46,787 bases of DNA from Bacteroidales bacterium (GTDB lineage: Bacteria; Bacteroidota; Bacteroidia; Bacteroidales; Muribaculaceae), in assembly GCA_019415705.1 (NCBI GenBank), contig DXYS01000047.1, positions 4,707-51,493 of the forward strand. The letters run 5' to 3'. The position numbers and the translations under genes were made by a program. Under the pieces are notes generated by a model. That model was given only the letters and a program-made list of their open reading frames with translations. It ran no database searches and was not told the DNA's origin. The stretch's first letter is position 1; every line of letters begins with the position of its first letter. Shown one piece after another: positions 1 through 6,372 of this stretch.

Positions 1-4
1 GTAA

Positions 5-53
5 AAAGAAAGATGAGAAATAAAAACGGACGTCCTTTTGACGGGACGTCCGT
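5..53 (-). terminator. Intrinsic terminator of prfB
   Basis: A perfect 10-bp stem (ACGGACGTCC at 26-35 pairing with 44-53) with an 8-nt loop lies 23 bp beyond the prfB stop. Read on the minus strand it is followed by a T-rich tail (positions 25 down to 3). The plus-strand side is not T-rich, so it serves prfB. Confidence 0.8.
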
Positions 54-76
54 AAAGGTTTCGTTTGCGCGAGTTG

Positions 77-1199
77 TTATTTGTCCTGCTCCTCGGCGGC
101 AAACTCCATCAGATAAGCCTTGATGAAACCGTCGAGGTCGCCGTCCATGACGCCGTTGACATCTGATGTCTGGAAACCGGTGCGGTGGTCTTTGACGCGG
201 CGATCATCGAAGACGTAGCTGCGTATCTGCGAGCCCCATTCGATTTTCATCTTGCCGGCCTCGATTTTGGCCTGCTCTGCTAAACGATGCTGTAACTCTT
301 TGTCGTAGAGTATCGAGCGCAGCTGTCGCATGGCGTTTTCCTTGTTTTTGGGTTGGTCGCGCGTCTCGGTGTTCTCGATGAGGATTTCCTCTTTCTCACC
401 CGTGTATGGGTCGGTGAACTGATAGCGGAGTCTGACACCTGACTCGACCTTGTTGACGTTCTGGCCGCCGGCACCTCCCGAACGGAAGGTATCCCACGAC
501 AGCAGCGCCGGGTCGACACGCACCTCGATGGTGTCGTCGACAAGCGGCGTCACGAAGACTGAAGCAAACGATGTCATGCGCTTGCCCTGAGCGTTGTAGG
601 GCGATACGCGCACGAGGCGGTGCACGCCGTTTTCGCTCTTGAGATAGCCGTAGGCAAAGTCGCCCTCGACATTGATGGTGCATGACTTTATGCCGGCCTC
701 GTCGCCGTCGAGAAGGTTGGCGATTGACGTCTTGTAACCGTGTTTCTCACACCAGCGCAGATACATGCGCATCAGCATCGACGCCCAGTCCTGACTCTCG
801 GTGCCGCCGGCGCCGGAGTTGATTTTGAGCACAACGCCTAATTTGTCCTCTTCGCGGCGCAGCATGTTGCGCAGCTCGAGGTCTTCGATTTTTGAAATCG
901 CCGTGGCATAAAGAGCGTCTAATTCAGCCTCCTCGATGAGACCTTCCTTGATAAAGTCCCATGCGACCTGCAGTTCGTCGACCGCGCTCTCGACGTCTTT
1001 GTAGCCGTCAATCCACTGGCGTATATCCTTTATTTTTTTCATTTGCACCTGTGCCTCGGCGGGATGCTCCCAGAAGTCGGGCACATGCGTGCGTAATTCT
1101 TCTTCTTCGACTTCAATTAACTTGCTGTCGATGTCAAAGATACCTCCTCAGCGCCAACTTGCGCTCTAAAGTCTCTTTTAATTGTTCCTGAGTAATCAT
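77..1199 (-). CDS. prfB: Peptide chain release factor 2 (programmed +1 frameshift)
   Basis: RF2 recognises UGA and UAA stop codons and triggers peptide release on the ribosome. The gene is read in two frames. A 21-codon first segment starts at ATG 1199 (MITQEQLKETLERKLALRRY) and runs into an in-frame TGA at 1136-1134. Reading continues in +1 from GAC at 1135, giving 373 residues in all, the usual RF2 length. The peptidyl-hydrolysis GGQ motif is at residues 244-246 in GGAGGQNVNKVES, preceded by Ser at the position equivalent to E. coli 246. The stop-codon recognition tripeptide, textbook SPF, reads SPY at 199-201. The sequence from GTG 1084 alone would lack the N-terminal domain. It is a single-gene unit with its own promoter and terminator, autoregulated through the UGA. 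Confidence 0.96.
1133..1148 (-). promoter_or_regulatory. RF2 programmed +1 frameshift site
   Basis: The minus strand reads AGGAGGTATCTTTGAC. It combines an internal Shine-Dalgarno-like AGGAGG, a 3-nt spacer, the slippery CTT and the UGA stop followed by C. The E. coli prfB site differs only in AGGGGG for AGGAGG. When RF2 is scarce, the ribosome pauses at UGA and shifts +1 onto GAC. Confidence 0.95.
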
Positions 1200-1249
1200 A
1201 AAATAGTGATTGCTAATAAATTGGTGACTTGATTTGTAATTTTACGATA

Positions 1250-1280
1250 CAAAATTAATCATTGGAGCCCGAAATTCAAA
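1250..1280 (-). promoter_or_regulatory. Promoter of prfB
   Basis: A -33 TTTG at 1280-1277 and a -7 TAATTTTG at 1257-1250 are separated by 19 nt, matching the Bacteroidetes primary sigma consensus (TTTG, 19-21 nt, TAnnTTTG). The predicted transcript starts near 1243 and gives a leader of about 45 nt. Confidence 0.75.
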
Positions 1281-1289
1281 AAATCTTCC

Positions 1290-1297
1290 TAACTTTG
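1290..1297 (+). promoter_or_regulatory. -7 element upstream of tRNA-Ser
   Basis: TAACTTTG fits TAnnTTTG and lies about 44 nt before the mature tRNA. No well-spaced TTTG is visible at -33. Confidence 0.55.
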
Positions 1298-1341
1298 TCC
1301 TCTGTCTGTAGGTCTCTGCGGCCGATGACTTTCAACCTTAA

Positions 1342-1429
1342 GGAATGATGCTCGAGTGGTTGAAGAGGCACGCCTGGAAAGCGTGTATACCCCAAAAGGG
1401 TATCGGGGGTTCGAATCCCCCTCATTCCG
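1342..1429 (+). tRNA. tRNA-Ser (anticodon GGA)
   Basis: The acceptor arms GGAATGA (1342-1348) and TCATTCC (1422-1428) pair perfectly, followed by discriminator G. The anticodon loop CTGGAAA carries GGA. A long variable arm (TATACCCC...GGGTA) is typical of serine tRNA. The T arm GGGGGTTCGAATCCCCC is intact. CCA is not encoded. Length is 88 nt. Confidence 0.95.
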
Positions 1430-1448
1430 CAGATATTTACCTTAGAGA

Positions 1449-1478
1449 AGGGATGCCGGGCACCGACATCTCTTTTTT
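1449..1478 (+). terminator. Terminator after tRNA-Ser
   Basis: GGATGCCGG / CCGACATCT forms a stem with one mismatch and a GCA loop, followed by a run of six T (1473-1478). It separates the tRNA from the toxin-antitoxin pair. Confidence 0.65.
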
Positions 1479-1498
1479 GTCATTGACATCTCTGTGAT

Positions 1499-1792
1499 AT
1501 GTGTGATTCCAATGAATGTATAATCAAATTACGAGAGAATCTTCCGTATATTCAAAAAGAATATGAGGTCACTGGTTTGTGTATCTTTGGCTCTGTTGCG
1601 CGTGGCGACAATCGGCCTGACAGTGACGTAGATATTCTCGTCGATATGCCTCCGAAGATTTTTCTTATGAGTGCTTTGAAAGATTACCTTGAGCAGTTGC
1701 TGCATTCATCGGTTGATTTAGTGCGCAGACACTCACATTTGTCAAAACGTTTCCTAAAACAGATTTCAAATGACGCAATTTCAATACTCTGA
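1499..1792 (+). CDS. mntA: MntA-type nucleotidyltransferase antitoxin
   Basis: This is a minimal nucleotidyltransferase (MNT) of 97 residues. The catalytic signature GSx10DxD is complete: G31-S32, D43 and D45, with a third acidic residue at D73 (HSSVDLVRR). In studied MntA/HepT pairs the enzyme transfers AMP to a tyrosine of the HEPN toxin and so neutralises it. The stop codon lies inside the next gene (23-bp overlap), indicating translational coupling with the toxin. The pair sits directly behind a tRNA gene and is more AT-rich than its neighbours, compatible with horizontal acquisition, but no integrase or att duplication is visible. No clear -7 element precedes it. Confidence 0.88.
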   Translation: MCDSNECIIKLRENLPYIQKEYEVTGLCIFGSVARGDNRPDSDVDILVDMPPKIFLMSALKDYLEQLLHSSVDLVRRHSHLSKRFLKQISNDAISIL

Positions 1793-2165
1793 GGGTGATA
1801 TAGAGCGTGCGTTGCAGACTCTTGAATCTATTGATGAGACTATCACTCAATTAATTGATTGGAATAGCAATATTCGTTCGGTCGATGATTATTACGGGGC
1901 TCCAAGCGGTATGCAGTTACTTGCAGCCAATTGCACACTGATAACTGCAATCGGTGAAGGGATTAATCGTATAAATCGTGTTTTGCCGGAATTCCTTCAA
2001 TCTAAATTTCCTCAGGTCTCGTGGCGTGCTATAATCGGGATGCGAAATCATATTGCACACGGATATTTCGAACTTGATGCCGACCTTCTTTATGAAGCTG
2101 TAAAAAACGATATCCCTCAGCTGAATAATGTTATAAAGCAGGCAATCTCTCTTTTACGTAATTAA
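1770..2165 (+). CDS. hepT: HepT-type HEPN toxin (RNase)
   Basis: This is a 131-residue HEPN protein of the DUF86/HepT type. The active-site motif RX4HXY is complete: R92, H97 and Y99 in RNHIAHGY. In the family Arg and His form the RNase site, and the Tyr is the residue AMPylated by MntA. The rest is predicted helical, as expected for a HEPN four-helix bundle. It overlaps mntA by 23 bp. Its last 35 bp also overlap the 3' end of the convergent MATE gene, with no terminator between them, so the two messages would be complementary at their ends. All motif residues are present, so it appears functional. Confidence 0.88.
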   Translation: MTQFQYSEGDIERALQTLESIDETITQLIDWNSNIRSVDDYYGAPSGMQLLAANCTLITAIGEGINRINRVLPEFLQSKFPQVSWRAIIGMRNHIAHGYFELDADLLYEAVKNDIPQLNNVIKQAISLLRN

Positions 2166-3531
2166 TTACGTCGTGGCGTTGACAGACAAGGTGGCGGCGA
2201 GCGGAGCGCAGATAGGCGATGACGACCATTGCGCCGGTCAGCGCCCACGACAATGGATAGATGGCGAGCAAAACGCCGAAATCACCGTGGCCGCGTGCTA
2301 CGGCGAAGACCCAAGCCAAACGCAGTACACAAGTGCCGAATATGGTCAGTAGCATAGGTGTCATCGAGTTGCCGATGCCGCGGAGCGACGCGCCGGCAAT
2401 CTCATAGCTCGAGGCTATGAACTGGAAAGCAAGCACATAGAACAGGCGTTTGTAGGCAAACTCGGCAACCTCGGACGATGTGGTGAATATTTCGATGGCC
2501 GGGTGATGCAGTAATACGATGGTAACGTTTAGTATGCCGCAACTTATAAAGCTGAGCACCATTGATGTGCGAAATATCTTGCGGCAGCGCGTTTTCTGTC
2601 CGGCTCCGTAGTTTGCGCCGGTAAAGGCTACAGTGGCCTGCGCGAAGGCGCTGATGACGAAATAGCAGTAATACTCGTAGTTGATGGCTGCGGCTGAGCC
2701 TGCGACGGCTGCCGAGCCGAATGAGTTGATGGTCGACTGTATAAAGACATTTGACAGCGAGAAGACCATGCCCTGCACACCGGCCGGCACACCTATGGCG
2801 AGGATGCGGCGCACGGAGGGACGCGTGGTGAAAACTTCGCGCCAGTCGAGACGTACATCACTGCGTTCGCGCATTAGCATGACCAAGATAATGGCTGCCG
2901 AAAGGACGTTTGCTGCGACTGTGCCTATGGCTACGCCCTCGACGCCCAAGCCGAAGACGAGCACCAGAAGCAGATTGAGTATCACATTGAGTATGCCGCC
3001 CGCGACAAGCGCGTAGAACGGGCGCCGGGTATCGCCTGTCGCACGTAATATCGCCGACCCGAAATTATATATCATCATAAATGGAAAGCCGACGGCGTAT
3101 ATGCGGAGGTATGTGACCGCTTCGTCCAAGATATCGTCAGGCGTGCCCATGGCGCTGAGTATCGGCGATGCCACTGACAGCCCGAGCAAAAGGAGGAGAA
3201 CGCCTGAAACGACTGCTATCAGCATAGTTGATGAGACAGCGCGTATGACCGCCGCCTTGTCGCGCCGTCCGATGCTGTTTGCTATCACAACATTAGCGCC
3301 TATCGAGATGCCTACAAAAAGATTGATGATAAGACTGATGACCGGCCCGTTGCTGCCGACGGCTCCTAACGCGCGGTGGCTGACGAAACGACCCACGACA
3401 GCTACGTCAATCGAGTTGAACGACTGCTGAAGCACGCCGCTCGCAATCAAAGGTATGGCAAAGGCAATGATGGCACGCAGCAGGTTGCCCTGCAGCATAT
3501 CAACACGTTTATTGGATTGTGAAACCGACAT
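2131..3531 (-). CDS. MATE family multidrug/cation efflux transporter
   Basis: This 466-residue inner-membrane protein has about twelve hydrophobic helices in two pseudo-repeats, the usual size for MATE. The first helix region (IPLIASGVLQQSFNSIDVAVVGRF) and the NFGSAILRATGDTRRPF segment are typical of the MATE/NorM/DinF superfamily (MatE domain twice). It would exchange Na+ or H+ for cationic drugs; the substrate cannot be read from the sequence. The start MSVSQSNKRVDMLQGNLLRA fits the family, with helix 1 beginning about residue 18. It is monocistronic with its own promoter, which carries an inverted repeat. Its C-terminal tail (about the last 11 codons) runs antisense across the end of hepT. 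Confidence 0.9.
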   Translation of the reverse strand: MSVSQSNKRVDMLQGNLLRAIIAFAIPLIASGVLQQSFNSIDVAVVGRFVSHRALGAVGSNGPVISLIINLFVGISIGANVVIANSIGRRDKAAVIRAVSSTMLIAVVSGVLLLLLGLSVASPILSAMGTPDDILDEAVTYLRIYAVGFPFMMIYNFGSAILRATGDTRRPFYALVAGGILNVILNLLLVLVFGLGVEGVAIGTVAANVLSAAIILVMLMRERSDVRLDWREVFTTRPSVRRILAIGVPAGVQGMVFSLSNVFIQSTINSFGSAAVAGSAAAINYEYYCYFVISAFAQATVAFTGANYGAGQKTRCRKIFRTSMVLSFISCGILNVTIVLLHHPAIEIFTTSSEVAEFAYKRLFYVLAFQFIASSYEIAGASLRGIGNSMTPMLLTIFGTCVLRLAWVFAVARGHGDFGVLLAIYPLSWALTGAMVVIAYLRSARRHLVCQRHDVINYVKERLPAL

Positions 3532-3555
3532 AGCCCCATTTCTTTTTTACCGCTG

Positions 3556-3593
3556 CAAAATTACGCTTTTTTTGACGATAATCTACGTCAAAA
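3556..3593 (-). promoter_or_regulatory. MATE promoter with candidate operator
   Basis: A -7 element TAATTTTG (3563-3556) lies 25 bp upstream of the MATE start codon. Immediately upstream is a perfect inverted repeat, TTTTGACG (3570-3577), 8-nt spacer, CGTCAAAA (3586-3593), which covers the place of the -33 box. Its position suggests an operator. No regulator gene is adjacent. Confidence 0.55.
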
Positions 3594-3608
3594 TATGGCT
3601 CACGACAT

Positions 3609-3649
3609 AAAAAGGCCGGTTAGTGTGCTTTAGCCACACATAACCGGCC
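3609..3649 (-). terminator. Terminator of the DJ-1 family gene
   Basis: Read on the minus strand, GGCCGGTTATGTGTG pairs with CACACTAACCGGCC around a 7-nt loop (one bulged T), followed by TTTTT. It lies about 20 bp beyond the stop at 3671. Confidence 0.85.
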
Positions 3650-3670
3650 GGATATGAGTTAAATGGGTAA

Positions 3671-4249
3671 TCAGAAATAGAAGTTTACAGATTTAGGGTA
3701 ATAGAGCATGGCACTGCCGATTTGCTGGGCTGTGTGTTCGCCCATTGTCGCTGCAACAATCGCAAGCGCAAATCTCAGAGACGAGCTCGGGCCGTTGCCG
3801 GTGATTATTCTGCCCGAATTTATTACGGGTGCGTCTCGAACGATGGCGCCTCCTGCACGAAGACTATCCTCTGTGCCCGGGTAGCCCGTGGCCTCCTTGT
3901 CCTTGAGTATGCCGAGCGGCGCGAGGACCATTGCCGGTGAGGCGCAGATAGCGGCTATCGAGCCTTTGTGGGCATGCACTTTGAGCAGATCAGACAGCGG
4001 GTCGAAATTATGAAGATTCTCGGCTCCGGGCAGACCGCCGGGGCATATAAGCCACTCGGCGCGGTCGAAATCAGCCTCCTTGAATGTAAGGTCTGCAGTG
4101 ATTGTGACTCCGTGAGCGCCTGTCACGTGGCGTGTATCGTTGATAGAAACAGTCTTGACGTCCATACCTGCGCGGCGCATGACATCGACAGGGGTTAATG
4201 CCTCGATTTCCTCGAATCCGTCGGCAAGGAAAATAAATGAGCTGTGCAT
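3671..4249 (-). CDS. DJ-1/PfpI family protein (YajL-like)
   Basis: This 192-residue protein covers the whole DJ-1/ThiJ/PfpI domain. The nucleophilic cysteine is C102 in the nucleophile elbow AAICASPAM. The partner glutamate is E16 in the GFEEIE motif, equivalent to E18 of human DJ-1. The ICPGGLPGA segment is the conserved glycine-rich loop. Family members act as glyoxalase III, protein/nucleotide deglycases or redox-sensing chaperones; which activity applies here cannot be told. It is transcribed alone, divergently from apbE, with a strong terminator. Bacteroidales genomes usually annotate it as a DJ-1 family glyoxalase III. Confidence 0.9.
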   Translation of the reverse strand: MHSSFIFLADGFEEIEALTPVDVMRRAGMDVKTVSINDTRHVTGAHGVTITADLTFKEADFDRAEWLICPGGLPGAENLHNFDPLSDLLKVHAHKGSIAAICASPAMVLAPLGILKDKEATGYPGTEDSLRAGGAIVRDAPVINSGRIITGNGPSSSLRFALAIVAATMGEHTAQQIGSAMLYYPKSVNFYF

Positions 4250-4329
4250 AATAGTTAAGGTTTTAGGGGTAGGTTTAGGGTGTTAACAAACTCAGCGGAT
4301 AAAAGTTCGGTATTTGATGCCGAATTTCT

Positions 4330-4337
4330 TATTTTTG
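4330..4337 (+). promoter_or_regulatory. -7 element of apbE
   Basis: TATTTTTG fits TAnnTTTG and lies 20 bp before the apbE start. Just upstream is a small inverted repeat, TTCGG (4306-4310) and CCGAA (4320-4324). Confidence 0.55.
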
Positions 4338-4356
4338 TGGAAAAATTATAGCAATT

Positions 4357-5364
4357 ATGAGAATAAGGTTTAAGATTGCGCTAATATATGTCATTATTCT
4401 GACATTTGCAAGTTGTGGCGAAAAAAATTATATTAATGAGGGCGCGGTATGGGGGACGTCATATAGAATATGCTATTCCTCTCCGGCCGGCGATTTGTCG
4501 GATTCGGTGACTTCGGTCATGCGCAGTGTCGAGCTTGAGCTGTCGATGTTTGACTCATTGTCGACTGTATCCCGTTTCAACCGCGGCGAGACGGTCGATG
4601 TCAGTCCGATGCTCGCCGAGGTCCTCGACGTCTCGCGTGATGTGTGGCGCCGCAGCGGCGGGGCCTTTGATCCGACTGTCGCACCGGCTGTCGAGCAGTG
4701 GGGTTTCGGGCGACGGCGACTCCCGGAAGGTTGTGTGCCCGACTCGGCATCTGTCGATTCTGTGCGTGCGCTTGTGGGCTTGGAGACTGTTTTGCTAACC
4801 GATAACGGTCGTCTGAAGGCTGCCGGAAATGGCGCCGGCCTTGATTTTTCGGCTATAGCAAAAGGATTGGGTGTAGATTGTGTCGCTGCAATGCTCAGAC
4901 GCAATGGCTGTAATGACTATATAGTTGAAATCGGGGGCGAAATAGCGGTCAGCGGACTGTCGCCGCGCCGTCGTCCGTGGCGTGTGCAGATTGATTCGCC
5001 CGCAAGCGGATTTGACGGACATGAGGCCCTCAGGTTGATCGAGGCGCACAATTGCGCCATAGCAACATCAGGCAATTATAGAAATTATCGTGAGACCGGT
5101 CGTGGAAGGGTGGGGCACACGATTGACCCGCGTACATGTTTCCCGGCTGTAACACCAACGCTCAGCGCGACAGTAATTGCTCCGACATGTATTGTAGCTG
5201 ACGCCCTTGCTACGGCCTGTATGGTTTTGACGCCCGATGAGGCCCTTGAGATGATTTCATCTTATCCCGGTGCGGAACTGCTTTTGGTTGTGAGGGGGGA
5301 TAGTGTGGCAGACAGCATGTCGGTTGTCTCTACGCCCGGATTCCCGTCATTCTGGACAAGATGA
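4357..5364 (+). CDS. apbE: FAD:protein FMN transferase (ApbE), lipoprotein
   Basis: ApbE covalently attaches FMN, taken from FAD, to threonines of exported flavoproteins such as RnfG or NqrB/C. The 335-residue sequence begins with a lipoprotein signal; the lipobox TFASC places the lipidated cysteine at residue 20. Family motifs include GGAFDPTVAPAVEQWGFG, the AIAKGLGVD segment, the glycine-rich VEIGGEIAVSG and the Mg/flavin-binding HTIDPRT region. It appears monocistronic. No flavoprotein target is encoded in the window. Its length and motifs are normal for the family. Confidence 0.93.
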   Translation: MRIRFKIALIYVIILTFASCGEKNYINEGAVWGTSYRICYSSPAGDLSDSVTSVMRSVELELSMFDSLSTVSRFNRGETVDVSPMLAEVLDVSRDVWRRSGGAFDPTVAPAVEQWGFGRRRLPEGCVPDSASVDSVRALVGLETVLLTDNGRLKAAGNGAGLDFSAIAKGLGVDCVAAMLRRNGCNDYIVEIGGEIAVSGLSPRRRPWRVQIDSPASGFDGHEALRLIEAHNCAIATSGNYRNYRETGRGRVGHTIDPRTCFPAVTPTLSATVIAPTCIVADALATACMVLTPDEALEMISSYPGAELLLVVRGDSVADSMSVVSTPGFPSFWTR

Positions 5365-5373
5365 TTTTTTTGA

Positions 5374-5390
5374 TGTTACATGTCTGTAAC
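5374..5390. promoter_or_regulatory. TGTTAC/TGTAAC boxes at 11-bp spacing
   Basis: TGTTAC (5374-5379) and TGTAAC (5385-5390) are 11 bp apart, and GTTACA/TGTAAC also form a 6-bp inverted repeat. It resembles the TGTAAC pair at 7889-7905 on the other side of the two-component genes. No -7 element follows at the expected distance on either strand, so its role is uncertain. Confidence 0.35.
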
Positions 5391-5400
5391 AAAACGACAT

Positions 5401-5465
5401 AAAAAAATCGGCTGTCTCACGACAACCGAAAATCTTTAACCTTAAATCTAATACCATGAAAAACA
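5401..5465 (-). ncRNA. Putative small RNA with intrinsic terminator
   Basis: On the minus strand a -7 element TATATTTG (5478-5471) is followed by about 35 nt (TTTTTCATGGTATTAGATTT and on), then an 8-bp stem, CGGTTGTC / GACAGCCG (one G-T pair), closed by a GTGA tetraloop (5428-5409) and a run of seven T (5407-5401). The predicted product is about 60-65 nt. It holds only one ATG and no convincing ORF or RBS. From memory, unverified, sequences like its central block recur in several copies in Bacteroidales genomes, possibly a paralogous sRNA family. It lies in the gap between apbE and the response regulator, opposite in direction to both. Confidence 0.6.
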
Positions 5466-5470
5466 CAGTG

Positions 5471-5478
5471 CAAATATA
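5471..5478 (-). promoter_or_regulatory. -7 element of the putative small RNA
   Basis: On the minus strand this reads TATATTTG. A TTG lies 17 nt upstream (5498-5496), closer than the usual 19-21 nt. Confidence 0.5.
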
Positions 5479-5588
5479 GTAATGTGTACTATAAACAACA
5501 TTTCATGTGTGTGGTTTGTTTATTGCGATGTTCGAATTAATATTTATTAACAGAAAAATCATTCTCAAATTTGTAATTTAGCATCAAA

Positions 5589-5596
5589 TAATTTTG
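5589..5596 (+). promoter_or_regulatory. -7 element of the response-regulator operon
   Basis: TAATTTTG fits TAnnTTTG, about 66 nt before the ATG at 5662. A TTTG at 5570-5573 is only 15 nt upstream. Confidence 0.5.
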
Positions 5597-5661
5597 GTCG
5601 TGTCATCCGGCTGCATTGACGCATATATTTGTTCCAATCATTTGTTATCAACCCTTGCGAA

Positions 5662-6372
5662 ATGAGAATCAAAATTTTAGTTATTGACGACGAAGAAGCT
5701 TTGTGCGAAATCCTTAAATTCAATCTCGAAAAAGAAGGTTATGAGGTCGATTGTGCATATAGCGCAGAAGAGGCCCTTTCGATGGATCTCGGCGGCTATT
5801 CGCTGTTTATCGTCGATATAATGATGGGCGCTTTGAGCGGGTTTGATTTTGCCAAGCGGATTCGTAATATTTCCGAGACCGAGAACACTCCTGTAATCTT
5901 CTGCTCGGCTCTGACTGATGAAGATGATAAGGTTATGGGCCTTAACATAGGAGCAGACGATTATGTGACCAAACCGTTTATCATCGGCGAGGTGCTTGCG
6001 CGTGTACGTGCTGTCTTGCGTCGTTCGGCCGCGGCCCAGAAAGTCGCTTATAATATATCGCAGGGTATATATGAGCCTGATATCGCCTTCAAAACCCTAC
6101 GTATCGACCGTAATGAGAAGATATGTTATCTTGACGGCGAGGAGGTGCAGCTGACTCGTACGGAATTTGATATATTGCTGTTTTTCCTGACACACCGTAA
6201 CCGCATTTACTCGCGCGAGGAGATTATCGAGCAGGTATGGGGTGCGGATGTCGTTGTCACAAACCGCACCATCGACACAAATATAACAAGGCTGCGCAAA
6301 AAACTCGGCGAATACGGCAACTATATTATCACCCGTCAGGGCTTCGGCTATGGGTTTAAGGAGACATATTAG
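5662..6372 (+). CDS. OmpR-family response regulator
   Basis: This 236-residue protein has an N-terminal receiver domain and a C-terminal winged-helix DNA-binding domain. Receiver residues are all present: acidic pair D9-D10, phospho-acceptor D52 (FIVDIMMG), S82 and K104 (TKPF). The output domain begins around residue 135; its recognition region includes VWGADVVVTNRTIDTNITRLRKKLG. An ATG at 5629 would add 11 residues before MRIKILVIDDE. The family normally starts at the first beta strand, so 5662 is chosen. It overlaps the next histidine kinase by 23 bp. TGTAAC boxes 11 bp apart downstream of the kinase suggest a PhoB-like binding mode. Assignment to phosphate control is a guess. Confidence 0.92.
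   Translation: MRIKILVIDDEEALCEILKFNLEKEGYEVDCAYSAEEALSMDLGGYSLFIVDIMMGALSGFDFAKRIRNISETENTPVIFCSALTDEDDKVMGLNIGADDYVTKPFIIGEVLARVRAVLRRSAAAQKVAYNISQGIYEPDIAFKTLRIDRNEKICYLDGEEVQLTRTEFDILLFFLTHRNRIYSREEIIEQVWGADVVVTNRTIDTNITRLRKKLGEYGNYIITRQGFGYGFKETY

Noticed and set aside
77..1084. prfB as a simple ORF starting at GTG 1084
   Set aside because: It would lack the N-terminal domain. The frameshift site and the 21-codon first segment upstream account for it fully.
5455..5478. A 7-codon plus-strand ORF (ATGAAAAACACAGTGCAAATATAG) as a leader peptide
   Set aside because: The same bases read as the minus-strand promoter and 5' end of a small RNA with a proper terminator, which explains the region better. 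No plus-strand promoter or attenuator follows.
5629..5661. Upstream ATG of the response regulator adding 11 residues
   Set aside because: The receiver domain starts with MRIKILVIDDE. The added residues do not match the family. Not excluded by promoter position, so it remains a minor possibility.
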